Shown here piece by piece: positions 36,352 through 48,745 of a stretch of 64,000 nucleotides of DNA. Made by a program: the position numbers and the translations under genes. The DNA lies in assembly GCA_016802295.1 (NCBI GenBank), contig JAESIW010000180.1, positions 1,181,619-1,245,618 of the forward strand. The letters run 5' to 3'. Source of the stretch: Brachionus rotundiformis. Its lineage: Eukaryota > Rotifera > Eurotatoria > Ploima > Brachionidae. Under the pieces are notes generated by a model. That model was not told where the DNA came from and made no database searches. It worked only from the letters and a program-made list of their open reading frames with translations. Within the stretch, counting starts at the first letter, position 1; every line of letters begins with the position of its first letter.

Positions 36352-38227
36352 TTATGAAGATTTACACAGTGACCAATCTTTAGCTATAGATTTTGGGTAT
36401 CCATTAACAAGTTTATTTGTTTTCTCATCATAAATCGAAAAGCTAAGCATTAAACAAAATATCTTTAATATTGAAAAAAAAAATTATTTCAAGAATTTAC
36501 TTCTTATTGTTAAAGAAGTACTGTAAACCATTTTGGCGGAATGCAGCACTTAAATGCACTGGAAAACCTTCGAAAATGTTCTGTGGCCGATGAATTCGGT
36601 CTATTTTAAGCTTTTCAATATTCAGTTCATACAAAAGTTTGTTCTAATATTAAATTATTAAACTAAATCAACAAAATTAAAATTAAAATTACTTTAAAAA
36701 TATATAATCTTTGGTTCTTGAATGCTGCCGCTAATGGATTAATTGGATAGAGAAAATCGATTATGGTCTTCGGAAATCCTGACACAATCTTACCACTTTT
36801 AACAGCATAAATTTTGTTACCTTCAAATAAATAATCAGAAAAAATTTTACAAAAAATTTTTAAATTTAAATAACTTTGAAAAAACCAAACAGTTCCATTA
36901 TCATCAGCAATACCTCCTCTAACATTGGATGGTATTTCTGGGTATAAATCACTAAGAAGGTCTTTTTTCCATACTTTGCTGTTTGAATCAAATCTATACA
37001 AATCATTGCTTTCTTCTAAAATGGCATAATTAAACGAATTGTCTGGATCAATAAAAAATGATTGAACTTGATTGAAACAAGGCAAATACTTGCCACCATT
37101 AAGATTGGTAGTTGGAATAATAGTCTAAATAGATATTTTGATTATATGTTTTTAATATTTCTTTAGATACCGTATATTTTCTGGTTGAATTTTTCGTGGT
37201 CAATTTTTTGGATTTTTTTTTCCTTTGTCTTCTATTTTTCTTTTTGTTATTTTTTTTATTTTTCCTCCTGTTCTTTGACTTTCTTTTTTTATTTTTGTTT
37301 TTTGATGCTTTTTTATTGCTTTTAGCCGGTTTTCCATATAATGATTGAATAGCTTTGATATCATCCTGTCCTAGTTTAAATTTCGCAACATAGCCTTGAT
37401 AATATGGGTTCATAACTGCGCCTTTGACAAGACTATGATCAAGTCCTAATGCATGACCAAATTCATGCACTGCAACTGTTTCGAGATTGACCCCTTTTGT
37501 TGTATTCTCAGTAAAATTTTCATCCTCGTCGAAATGAACTTGACCATCTTCGGGAAAAAAAGCATGTGCCAGAACACCTCCAGGACCATCGAATGGGTAA
37601 GCATCACCGTGATTTTTGGCACCAAATTTGATTGATAAATCATGTTTATCATTAGGATGTACTTCTTTAAAGGTTAGTCCAGAATTATCAGACCAATATT
37701 TTAGAGCTTGTGCCATGATAGCTCGTGTACGACTCTGTAGTTCTTGATTCTCATTTAAGACAGCATATGTCAAATTTTGCTTCTTCCATTTATCAACAGT
37801 CTTGAAAGCTTCAACCTTGAGCATTTTCAGCGGGCTGTTTTTTAATGAAGATCTCCTCATTGGAAAATCTGGCTTAATACATCTAGGTGATTTGATCTTA
37901 TTAATAGTTGCCTCATCCAAATCTCCAGTTACTTTCAAACCATGAATTTTTTGAAACTTTCTTTTAAAAATTTAAAAAAAACGCTATCTTTTTTCTATTT
38001 ACTTTAAAGATTCTTTGAGTGCTTTTTGAGAATCCTGCATTAAAAGAGGACCTCTGATACTCTGTTTTGGTTGTTCCAAGTAACCGAACTTGTTCAGGTA
38101 ATCCTAAATCAATAGATTAAACAGGAAGAAATAGAAAAAATAGGTGTACCAAAGCGCTTTTCTTCGATACTTTGGCATCAATCGAAGTCTGGATTAAAAC
38201 AAATACAAAAAAAGAATTTAAAAACAT
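36352..38227 (-). CDS. Secreted matrix metalloproteinase with hemopexin domain
   Basis: Seven exons on the minus strand (38150-38227, 38003-38103, 37171-37960, 36875-37124, 36693-36820, 36501-36643, 36352-36442) encode 526 residues; all introns are short. A signal peptide (MFLNSFFVFVLIQTSIDA) leads into the prodomain (DYLNKFGYLEQP), whose cysteine switch is PRCIKPD (Cys87). The catalytic domain has HEFGHALGLDH (His225, 229, 235; Glu226) and the Met-turn AVMNP. Residues about 273-312 are an extreme Lys/Arg/Asn-rich linker, unusual for the family. The hemopexin propeller follows from about 325 to the end, closing with DWSLCKSS. It should cleave extracellular matrix; the basic linker may bind acidic glycans (inference). 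Convergent with alkaline phosphatase 2, 320 bp away. Confidence 0.92.
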
Positions 38228-39720
38228 TTTAATAAATTAAACTTGTTACAGACAGTTTAAATAGTTATTTATTTTAATTTATTAAGAAAATATTTATGAA
38301 ATTCAATCAGTCAAATAAATTTTCTCAAAAAAAGATAAAATTTTTGTTGAATACTTTTAAACCAAGTTAAAAGGTCTTGATTTTCATCCAAAAGCTAGAC
38401 TTGTGTTAAATAATACTTTGATAAAAATTTAGATATTTTTTGAGTTAAACAAGCTTAATTGTTTAACATATTTAGATTAATTTACAGAATCAAACATTAT
38501 CTTTCCCATCAGTTTTCATGTTAAAATCATTATTTTAAGTTTATATTTAAAATTTTGGCAAAATATTAATTAGCCTACAAATGAAATATTTATTGTGGTC
38601 CAAAAGATATTTATTAACTACATGATATTTTTTTCAACTGAAATTATGACTCATAAGATTTATGATGAAAAATTAATTCTGTGACAATTAAAGAAACAGA
38701 GTAAAGATATCTAATTTTGATACATATCTGTCAATAAAAATGAACTTAATGCTTTAAATACTAAAATGTGTTTGATATAATTTAAAAATGGAAAAAAGGC
38801 AGTTTTTGGATCCTGGTTCCAGTTGTGTTACCAGATAGCTTGAAAATAATGGATTAAGCTCTTTGGGCACTGAATTTACATCAGTCCTTTTACAATTATA
38901 TATTTTGCTTGTCATGAAATAGGTTTTATGAAACATTTTGATTCATTTATTGTATAAGATGAAGTCTGTCCAAAGAATGGAAAGCTTTTGTGGAAAATTG
39001 ATTCATTTTTTTTAAGTTTAAAAATTTGAACAATCTTAATATCAAACAATAGCTTAAAGTTTATTTATTGAAAAATTTTTCTTCATCAAAATCTTTATAG
39101 TGAATGAATTTTGAAAGCAATTATTCTTCTAAATATTTGTTTTATGAAGAAGAATTTTTTTGAAAAGATTTTGATCTTTATATATCTAATTTTGATTTCT
39201 AATTAAGCTAGAAAATTAAAATTTTTTTGTAAATAAACAATTTTTTGAAGGAATGATTAAATTTTGTTAACCTTTGATATTTCTAAATAAAATTTTTGAA
39301 TAAAATAATTATTAAGATAGCTTAAATAAAACAATATAATTAATAAAGCTTAAAAACCGATTACCTATGAATTTAGAAAAAAATTTATTTCTAAAATCAC
39401 AAAATAATTTTTAAAAGAAATGAAACAATTGAATTTTATATTTTTTAAAAATTATTCTTAATAAAAATAAAATTAATTTACCTGTAAATTTTTAACTTAA
39501 AAAAAATTGATTAATTAAATTTTGTATCACAAGATTCAGCTTGTGATAAAAATTATTTGAAAATTCAGATGTTTTGACTCGTTTGTTCAAATTATCTAAT
39601 AACATAAATAATATTCATTAAATTGTGTTTAAAACACTTTTTCTGTGTAGCTAGCGTCTATATAAAGGTGAAATAATTTTTTGATTTTATTCATATTAAT
39701 TTTCAAATGCTTCATAGACA
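38228..39720. other. Divergent intergenic region, metalloproteinase and aquaporin
   Basis: About 1.5 kb upstream of both the metalloproteinase (-) and aquaglyceroporin (+) genes, so it must hold their promoters. I see no exon or defined motif. An ORF at 38754-38936 has no coding character. Confidence 0.4.
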
Positions 39721-40685
39721 ATGGCTCTATCCGAGACAGGTTCTCTTTCGATCAACCAAAGCGAAAATTCAGATCCAGAGCTTGAGAGAACAACCATGTA
39801 ATTTTTACAAACTTAACTTATTAAAAGTACTAACCTTGAAATAAGAAATTTGCGCCGGTTTTCCAAAAGATACATTAAGACCAAGAATTCTTTGATAAGG
39901 GTTTTTTTAGCAGAACTTTTAGGCACATTTATGTTTGTATTTTTTGGTTGTTCATCAGTTGCTCAGTACAAATTGTTGAATAGGGCTCAAAATGACTCTG
40001 CCAGCTTTCTTTTAGTGAACGCAGGTTTTGGCTTTGGTATATTGGCCGCAATTTTGACTGTTGGGAAAGTGTCTGGTAAAATAAATATATAATTTTTTCT
40101 TGTTAACTAATTAAAAAAATAGGTGCACACTTAAATCCTGCGGTTTCTTTTGGAATATTTTTAGTTGGTCAATTGTCATTTTTAAAATTAGTTGTCTACA
40201 TAATTGCTCAATTTATTGGTGCATTCATTGCAGCAGTTATTGTTTTTGTATTGTACTATGATGGTTTGACAACTTTTGGTGATAAAATGTATACATTGGA
40301 AACGGCTGGTATATTCGGTACTTATCCAAGACAAGAATTAAGTGTATGGGGTGGGTTTTTCGATCAATTTATTGGAACAACCTTATTTGTTACTGGAATT
40401 ATGTCAGTTGCCGATAAAATAAGAGATCCTCTACCAAACAGCATGAGCGCTATAATGGTTGGCTTTCTGCTTTTTGTGGTCGGTAACTCAATAGGTTACA
40501 ATGCAGGATTTGCTGTAAATCCTGCCAGAGACTTTGGACCACGATTTTTTACATTCATTGCAGGATGGGGATCACAGGTTTTTTCTGCTGGTAATTATTA
40601 TTTTTGGATACCAATAGTGGCACCTATGGTCGGATCCTTAGCTGCAACTATAATTTATTTAGTTTTTATTTCTAATCATTTTTAG
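39721..40685 (+). CDS. Aquaglyceroporin (AQP3/7/9/10-like)
   Basis: Three exons, 39721-39797, 39846-40075 and 40123-40685, encode 289 residues. The first exon supplies a short cytosolic N-terminus (MALSETGSLS). The MIP fold is clear: FLAELLGTFMFVFFGCSSVA for helix 1, first pore motif HLNPAVSFG, and second motif AVNPARDFGPRFF. The Asp directly after the second NPAR is the standard marker of glycerol-conducting aquaporins rather than water-only ones. The protein should sit in the plasma membrane and pass water, glycerol and small solutes. Six membrane segments and both half-helices are accounted for. The introns are 48 and 47 nt. Confidence 0.93.
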
Positions 40686-41790
40686 TTATTTGAAATAAAT
40701 TACATTATTTTATAAACTTTATTTAATAAACTATAATTCATTTTTCAAAATTAAACTTTGTAATTATAATATAACTTTTATAATAATTTTCAGATGACGT
40801 CTTAACTATTTAAATCTATTGTTAAAAGTATTAAAATACTTTATTGGAATCTTTTTTTTTTTTTGTATGTTGTATTGAGTATTTTTCTTTAATATTGTAA
40901 TAAATAAAATTAATTTTTGTTTAATTTTAATAAATTTGAGGTAAAAATTAATAGATTGGAGTATTTTATTCAAAAATTTGGATACTTCTGCTTTTTCCAA
41001 ATAGAAAATAACAATAATTTATTATCAATAAATAATTATTTAGTATTATTAGTAGTAAATAGTACTGCGACCCAATTGGGTTTAGCTTCTTCGAAGCTAT
41101 GGTAGTAAATTAGACTGTTTCATGAGCCATTTGTCCAGGTTAATTTAGAAGTTAATAATTGATTCTGAATTGACGAAGTATTGAGGTAGACTATTCCAAA
41201 CATTAACACCTCGATTTGTTAAGAAATGATATCGTTGCATGCAATTTTTCACATCTTCTCTTCCAAGAAATGAACAACATGAACTTATGGCAAACTCTAA
41301 ATGAAGTCTAACCATTGCTTTGTAGATCATTCTCAATGTATCAATGTTTAAATTCCTGAAACTTTTTCTCATCATAACCAAAAAACGATTTCCACGACTC
41401 GTGGAATATTTTTCTTGGTTAGTCCACTTTAAGTCACTTTGAATAAAAATACCTAAATCTTTTTCAAGAATCGTTTTAGATAAATTCTTCGTCCTGTATC
41501 TGCTAAAAATGGTATAGTTAAATATTAGCAATAAATTATTTACTTATTATATAACGTGTCTTTTATTTAAAGTATATATTTCACTTAATATTAATAAATT
41601 ATCAATTTTTGATACCTTTCTTTTTTCTTAATTAGATTTTTTTCCCTCTAATTTATAAATTTTCAAGATTTTAAAAATTGAAGATTTATATTATAATTAT
41701 TTTATTTTATCTTAAAATAATCTTTTAAAATATTTCATTGAGATTTAAAAAATAGTTTAAATAAGTATTATATTTATATATTATAAAAAT
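40686..41790. other. Spacer with LINE remnant
   Basis: Intergenic DNA between aquaglyceroporin (+) and AXDND1 (-), occupied mainly by the LINE fragment at 41041-41531. The rest is A+T-rich without visible features. Confidence 0.5.
41041..41531 (-). mobile_element. 5'-truncated LINE with intact 3' tail
   Basis: The minus-strand frame 41145-41531 reads ILEKDLGIFIQSDLKW, MMRKSFRNLNIDTLRMIYKA, MVRLHLEFAISSCCSFLGRE, then NRGVNVWNSLPQYFVNSESI, the C-terminal reverse-transcriptase region of a non-LTR element. A block between FLGRE and NRGV is deleted, and the frame starts at TTG or CTG-type codons. Downstream comes a 3' tail with the hairpin TAGCTTC/GAAGCTA (41083-41099), the palindrome CCCAATTGGG, then GTCGCAGT and a TACTA-rich run to 41041. 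Confidence 0.88.
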
Positions 41791-44700
41791 TTATTTATTT
41801 TCTAATGCTCTTATTCTAGTGAGAGCTTGATTTAGTTCAGCCTCTAGATCAGCTGCTTTTTTTTCCGCTTTCTGAGCCCTCTCCTCTGTTGATCTTAAAT
41901 AAAGAGTACATTTTAACATCAACCAAATCTTATAGAAATCTAAAAATTACATTAAATCATTTTGTAGATTTTCTATTGTTTTATACGCGTTGAATACCGT
42001 TGATTTAAGTTCTTGTTCACTCAAATCATTCGATTCATCATAAGTCAAATTGTCCAAAAATTTATATTCTGTATTTGAATCATGGGATATAATTTCAAAT
42101 TTGGCCTTTTTGTCTGAAATCTCTTTATCGTTATTTCCAGCTTGGTCAACTTTTTGCTCATTTTGATGGTCATCTTGATAATTTTCGTTTTCTGGATCTT
42201 GAATTCCATCCTCATCATTATCATCATTGCCATCATTGCCATCATTACCATCATTACCATCATTGTCCTCATTATCATCATCTTCATCATTTAATGAATC
42301 CAAATTACTTCTTTCTCTGGACTCTGCTGTTGACAAATATGTCAATCTATCACTGAGAACCTTCCGATGGCTTTTGTCTCCATTCAGTTCGGCTACCATC
42401 AGCTTCAAAGTAAAATTCCACTCTTTAACTTCGTTCTTAAAATTCTGTAAACTTTGAAATTCCTTTTCGTATTTGCTTTCCTCATTAGGCTTTCTACTAT
42501 TTTCATTCTCAGTTATAATAGTGTTACATCGACTAAAAAATGTTTATTTTTACTTGTATAAAATGATTAAAAAATTAAATTACTCAGCCAAAGCAAGCGA
42601 AAATTTTTCCAATTTTTCCGAAATTTTGTGGCTTGTTTTGTCCAATTCTTCTACAGTAGATGTTGAGTCATAGACAATTCTTTTAGCTTCGTCGCTCAAT
42701 TCCGACCCATCTGGGGCTAATCGAATCAAAGCTTGGACCAGCCAATGTATCATTTTATGGTGAATTGAATTAACCTGGTCCACAATGAATCCATTCTGAC
42801 TGTCAACATAATTGCTGAAATTGGCCATCCACTTGTGTAAATCGTTCACCAAGTCATCGTGGTCAATTCTTAAAAAAATAATAATATTTAAAATAAATTT
42901 TTAAAAATGAATGTATAAAGCTTATTGTGACACTTTATCTGAAAATTTAATTATTGATAAATATGTAAAAATTGTTTGAAATAACCCAATAATTATAATT
43001 TTGTTAGATATATAATGTTGGTATTGAACACGAAACTTTTTAAAAATTTTTATGGAAAGTTCCAGAACTCGTTAACCAAAATATATCAACTGATACAAAG
43101 TATGTTCCAAATTTAGTCTCTTGAAGAACTTGTCAAGTTTTCAAAACACTGCAAGTTTCAGAAAATTATCAAAATAAAATTACACAGTTTTTGGAGAAAT
43201 TAGATTTGGGTGATGCAAATTTTGTATCAACTGACAAGAGAAAGACAGAGTTTTGGAGCTTTCCAAAAAAAGTTATCAAAATTAAAAAATTCACAATGCC
43301 TTTAAAACTGGTATCTAATATTAACATTGGCCATAATCAGCAAAATTTTCCATAGATTAATTTAATTTAAAACTTAATTATTTATTGATTTGTTATCTTA
43401 CATTTTAAGTTCATTTTCATTCATTTCATGATTCGATTCAGCATCTTCTTTAAGAGGTTCTCCAATCGAATTTTGGCACTTGTAACTCAAGTCCAAACAA
43501 TCGTCCAGTGATTGAAAAAAAGCGATCCATTCACTTTCTGAAAGTCTAAATTTTCCTTTGTTTGATTCACTGATCATTTGTGAGTGAAGCTTCTGTTGCC
43601 AGTTATCTAATATATTGTTCAAGGTGTTAAGACTTCTGGAAACACCATTATCTCCACTTGTTCGGTTACGGTAATGATCATGCAAAATTTTCATTTCCTT
43701 CAAATAAAGTAGCAAAATTTACTATTTATTTTAATCAATTAAACAATTTAAATTTACATTGTAGAGAATTTCATATTTTTTAAACTCTTGATATACTTTT
43801 GGATCCTTGACTGGCTCATGTCTAGCTGACACTCGATTGCAGAATTGTATAATATTAAACAATGTTCTTTCAGCTTTTTTTATTTTCTCTTCACTTAATA
43901 AAACTGAATCACCGTTAAATTGTTCAGAATCTTTGGATATTGATTCCAAAATCGCCTTTGTTTTTGAGTAAAGATTTGTTATCTTTTCAAAATCAGGAAC
44001 TAGAATTATACCACCCCAGTCATCACTTAACAAAATATAATTTTATTTATTTTTTTATTTTAGTTATTTTTTTACAATGTATCTTGTTTAAGATATTTTT
44101 TAAGATCAATTAAATTGGTCCTGGTAATCTCAATTGAATGCTTGAGTCCATGTTCTTTTTCAACAATTTCATTTTTTACTTCTTCCAAAACATCTTTCCA
44201 ATTTTCGACCAGTTTTTGAATCTCCATTACATCTTTGGTATCTTTGTCGCTTTGTAAAATTGCAAAATGTTTTGCCAATTTGTACCAGGATTTTTCAGAG
44301 ATGTTCATTCTCTTGGCCGTACTCAGCTTATTTTCACTAGTGACTTTGAACGCAATGTTATAAGCAGTCTTTATCCAAAGATCTCTTTCATCAATCAAGT
44401 ATTTAATTGTACTTTCCAAGCGTTTACGCTGAAGCTCGTACAGCTCATGGTACTCGCTTAATAATGAGGCATTTTTTTCTGCATCTTCAAGAGCTTTTTT
44501 TAGCTAAATGAAAAAAATTATATTTAAATCCTCAAATGACGATTTTAAGCAATATTTTTGGAAGATCATTAACAGGACTTGTATTCTATTCTGTATTAGA
44601 ATTTATCAAGTTTTAATTTATACAAAATTTACCTCATTAGTTTGATATCTTATCCAAAAAAATAATTATTATATTGTTGAAAAATTTCTACTAAGAAAAA

Positions 44701-47376
44701 CAAGATTTATAATGAGAGAATTTTAATTGGAACATGTTTAATTTAAGTTAATTAAAAAAATAATTTGTCTGATGGACCTATTGCCAATGTCCATAGAAAA
44801 AACTAGGATGTGCAAAAAATTGAAATAGGAGTCATACTTTTCCAATATAATTTTAAAAAAAAATTTGGATAAAAATTTACTATATGTTGGTGTAAACATA
44901 GACTAATTATAAACTTTTCTGATTCCGGCTATAACCCTTACTATTGTTTTATTTATGAACTTAATTTTATCAACTATTTAATATTTTACTGTTTCATAGA
45001 TTTAAAGGGAAGAAAAATATTATTTCAAAATTATCTATTTATCCGAGTAAATAATGGTTCAAGAAATAGATTTTCGAATTAGATTTGTTAATTTTAAATT
45101 TTAATTTACATTATTATTATTATAACTACATTAAGCACGTGAAGGACTTAAAATCTTATCAACTATGATACACTTTATTGCTCTGTTTATGGCTTGATCC
45201 CATGATTTTTATGTACTTTATGCACTTTATATATTAATACAAAATTATAAGATCAATAAAGAAAGCTCTTAACAAGAAATCCGAACCCTACCAGCTACCT
45301 TGTTATCCTTTGAATCTATCAAAACAAATAAAACCCTATAATAAACCCTAATATGATTATTTGAGGCTGGCTTTATTTCTTTGACTGAGTAAGTGATAGA
45401 AAAGTCAGTTATCTACCCAGAATCAGTATTAAAAATAATAAAGTACATCATAATTGTAAATTTGTTTCAATGGTACATATGATTTAAAGTACACAAAAGT
45501 AAGTGTCCATGCCAGAATCAATATAGAGGAAAATAAAGTTTTTCATACTAGTAAACCAGTTCAATTGACATAAAGTACATAAAATTTATAACATGGGACT
45601 ATATTTGTTTATTTTTTATAAAGAATTCATTAAGAATTTTTTTATGAAATGAAGTATTAAATTGTTTAATTGCCAATAGATGGTCTGATGTTGTTGGAAC
45701 AGTTAACCAAATTGATTTTAGTTATCATAATCAATCAGAGAACATTATTAAAAATTATTAAAATTTTAAGTATTTATGTGATCATTGAGAAGTGATCTTT
45801 CGGACCAATTTTATTTTTTCAAATTTATGACGCATTTACTTTTAGATATACTTTTAATAAAAAACCAAGTAATACTAACATCTTTTTGATAGATGGCTGC
45901 CTGCTCGCCGACTTGTTTGTCATGCTCTCTAACATGTGATAACTCACTTAAATGAATAATTTAAATTTTTGAATTTTTTTCAAATTATAATTAAATAAAA
46001 GTACTCGGTCAAATAATTAATAGTTGATTTAAATTCCATCAATTCTTCGGTCAAACGTCTATCTAGGGCTCTTTGAGCAACTACTTCTTCATGCAAACTT
46101 TTTATCTCTCTTGGCACTCTGGACAACAAAGTCGCATAGCGCTCGCGCAATTTAGAGAGAATTTCTCCTCTCTCTTTACATTCAACAGTTACCTTGTATT
46201 TATTATTTTAGATAAATTAAATTTTTTATTAAATTAAAATTACCTGACGGATAACTTCATGAAAAATAATATTATAAATATTTTGCTCTTGTTTAATTAT
46301 CTCTAATAAATTGTGTAATTGAGTCGGACCTTTTTGATCTATTACATCGGCTCCAACTCTTTGTAGAAGAGCGTCCATGGTATGCTTTAGTTGGATAACT
46401 TCATTTCTACCAGCTGGTTTTAGCGATGGAAAAGTGGTCACATGATTCAAATGATCTTCAGTTATTGCCGTATATTGACTTGAATAGTAAAAAAATTTAT
46501 CAAAAATAAATTTAAAAAAGTTAAAAATTTTACTTATCGTCAACTTTGAGAGGCCATACACATTGATTTTTGACAATCTTAAATTCTTCAGGTATCAAAG
46601 AATCAGGCACTTGAATTTGCTTTAAAAATTTATTAAGAATAAAGTTTTATCGTTTGGTTGTGTAAGTTTTTTACAGGTTCTGAGTAAGAATTGCTAGCTC
46701 TGATTGCACTGATATCATATTTTGATGGCACTGACTTAGTGGTGTTTTTTGGTTGTACCACAGAATCATATATAAAAGAAATATCTCTAAAAATATTAAG
46801 TTTAAATTAAAATATAGTTCGATAAATAGTTTCTCTTCTACTTTCCAGCTCCGCATGAACAAATTGGTTGTTCGGTCAAAAATTTAAACTTATCTCTTTG
46901 CTTTTCATAATTCCAAGCATTGTCTGGACGCTTTGTCACAGTCTTTTGATTCAAATTTTACTCTTTGGTCAAAAAATATATTTCAATTAATTTTACTGGA
47001 TTAGTTGGTTTGATTCCATTTAGGGTTCGTTTGTTTGGAGGTCCGATGTATTCTTTGGGATGTTCAGCTTGTTTTATGGCAATTATCAAGTCATCAGGAA
47101 CGCTTTTATTGAATTTATTGGTCACATCATTTGTTTGGGTTTCGTCTTAAAATTTTAAGCTAATTATTTTTCAAAAGTCAAATGAGGATTAAATTCTATT
47201 TCGTGATTAAGTTAATTAGCTATCGAATTTCATGGTTAAAATTTTAGCATTTCAATTTAATCTTGGAAAGAATACTAACGTTTGTTTTCAATATATGGCA
47301 CAATACAATCACTTAGTTCCTTGTTGGAACCAATTTTGGGAAGCTTTTCATATTCACTTCTAGATAAAACACTCAT
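41791..47376 (-). CDS. AXDND1: AXDND1, axonemal dynein light-chain-domain protein
   Basis: Fourteen exons encode 998 residues (human 1012): 47280-47376, 46997-47145, 46842-46942, 46675-46786, 46534-46619, 46244-46478, 46005-46192, 45880-45946, 44076-44503, 43758-44025, 43402-43697, 42584-42868, 41951-42532, 41791-41893. Frames are continuous across every junction. The dynein light-chain-related core includes VPDSLIPEEFKIVKNQCVWP, LLEIIKQEQNIYNIIFHEVI, then ECKERGEILSKLRERYATLL. Long coiled coils follow (ALEDAEKNASLLSEYHELYE). An Asp/Asn/Gly tract near residue 800 is encoded by 9-bp repeats. The family is tied to sperm flagella and axonemes. It shares a promoter with SPEF1. Confidence 0.93.
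42221..42295. repeat. 9-bp coding minisatellite in AXDND1
   Basis: Tandem CCATCATTG/CCATCATTA units, encoding Asn-Asp-Gly triplets on the minus strand, embedded in an acidic low-complexity tract. The repeat keeps the frame. Confidence 0.85.
45198..45598. repeat. Inverted-repeat element in AXDND1 intron
   Basis: Left arm TCCCATGATTTTTATGTACT (45199 onward) and right arm ending ACATGGGA (45598) are imperfect reverse complements over about 25-30 bp. Two inner copies of an AGAATCARTAT-type segment lie between. It sits in the 1,376-nt intron 8 and fits a non-autonomous DNA element; no target duplication is evident. Confidence 0.5.
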
Positions 47377-47465
47377 TGTGGCAGCAACATTATTATCAAA
47401 GAGAAGTTTTAGTTTTCTTGGGCTTGCAATCAACACAAACTAGTCTTGATTTTTGATTTATGAAA

Positions 47466-47479
47466 ATTGCCATGGCAAC
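47466..47479. promoter_or_regulatory. X-box (RFX site), AXDND1-proximal
   Basis: ATTGCCATGGCAAC matches the palindromic X-box GTTGCCATGGCAAC at 13 of 14 positions. It lies about 90 bp upstream of the AXDND1 ATG. Confidence 0.8.
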
Positions 47480-47695
47480 AGCTTTATAAATTATTTTTTT
47501 GCTAATTTATTTTTATTGAAAACAAAATTTCAAAAAGTTTTTAGAATTTTTTAAAGCTTTGGTCATTCGAGGTTTAAGTGACACTTGGCATAGAGTCGAT
47601 TTGGAAAATAAAATTCCTTAGAATCAAAAATAAAGCATGCTAATTTAATGCTTGATAAATTAGTGTTTACAAATTAGTTTAAAATGTATTCATAT

Positions 47696-47709
47696 ATTGC
47701 CATGGTTAC
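47696..47709. promoter_or_regulatory. X-box (RFX site), SPEF1-proximal
   Basis: ATTGCCATGGTTAC matches the X-box consensus GTNRCC-N(0-3)-RGYAAC closely, with one changed position in each half. It lies about 117 bp upstream of the SPEF1 ATG. Confidence 0.7.
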
Positions 47710-47825
47710 AGAAAATTTTTTCTCTTTTTTTCATTAATAATAAAAAATACGAACATTTTCGATTAAAGTTATATTTTTGCTAGACGAATACATTTACAAA
47801 AGCTTATGAGTAATTTTTTATAAAA

Positions 47826-48745
47826 ATGGCAGTGGATGTAGACGGCACATGGGACCTAGAGCTAGACGAAACCATACTTCAAGACTTGTATGCCTGGATT
47901 GACCAGATTCCGCTTTCACGACCAAAAAAACGAATTGAAAGAGACTTTTCCGATGGAGTCATGGTCGCTGAACTTGTAAAATACTATTTTCCCAACTGGG
48001 TTGAATTGCACAATTACGCTCCAGCAAACAATACTCAACAAAAAATGATAAATTGGGGTCTTCTCAACCGAAAGGTGTTTTCAAGATTTGGCTTCAATGT
48101 ACCAGAGAGCATCATGAGGGGAATCAGCTTGGGAAAAACCGGACTTGTGGAAACATTTTTGTACAATTTAAGAGTCAAAATAGACGAGTAAAAAACAGCT
48201 GATTAAATATAAAATAATTTTTATAATTTTTTTATCAAGTTATTTGTATGGTATGGAAAATAATACATCTGATCCTGAATATAGAAATTTGTTCCGGGCC
48301 AACAATCAATTTAAAAATACGCCAAGAAGTGATTTTAGACAAAATGATATTATTGCTCCACAAGGACCTGGTAAATAAAATATTTCTTAGTTAAAATTGT
48401 ATTTAATAGACTTGTAAAGGAAAAATACCACCATTGAATAAAACAAAGTAAATTTATTAAGAAAATAGGTGATTCTTCTTTTTTAAAATAAATCAAAAGG
48501 CCATTGCCAATTAGTGGAGATGTGGTATCTAGATTGGTTTATGAGGAAAAAGAACAAGAGTGCATTGCAAAAGATGAGCAAATTCAGGTAAAATATCTGA
48601 ATATAAAATTATTGTTTTGGATTAAATTTTTGTATAGATTTTGAATGCCAAAATAAGACGATTGGAACATTTATTACATTTAAAAGATGTAAGATTACAA
48701 GATTTGACTGACAAAATTGAAAAACCTACCAAAGGAAAAAGATAA
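47826..48745 (+). CDS. SPEF1: SPEF1/CLAMP, microtubule-bundling CH-domain protein
   Basis: Five exons (47826-48187, 48240-48370, 48420-48447, 48500-48587, 48638-48745) encode 238 residues; human SPEF1 has 236. The first exon alone looks like a complete 121-residue ORF because it runs into the intron and stops at 48191. Splicing at GA/GTAAAA restores the rest. Residues 15-120 are the calponin-homology domain (LYAWIDQIPLSRPKK, DFSDGVMVAELVKYYFP, HNYAPANN-QQK). The C-terminus is the family coiled coil (LNAKIRRLEHLLHLKDVRLQ). Exon 3 is only 28 nt. SPEF1 bundles microtubules in the central apparatus of motile cilia and flagella. It is head-to-head with AXDND1. Confidence 0.95.

Larger units (their letters stand above)
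47377..47825. promoter_or_regulatory. Bidirectional ciliary promoter AXDND1/SPEF1
   Basis: 449 bp separate the two start codons. Two X-box-like RFX sites lie inside, one near each gene (listed separately). RFX transcription factors drive ciliary genes across animals through such sites. Confidence 0.75.

Noticed and set aside
42227..42457. Serine/leucine-rich ORF, plus strand
   Set aside because: Shadow of the AXDND1 acidic repeat exon on the opposite strand.
48191..48250. SPEF1 as a truncated gene with a separate small gene downstream
   Set aside because: A GT-AG intron at 48188-48239 and a 28-nt exon restore one frame ending in the SPEF1 coiled coil at family length.
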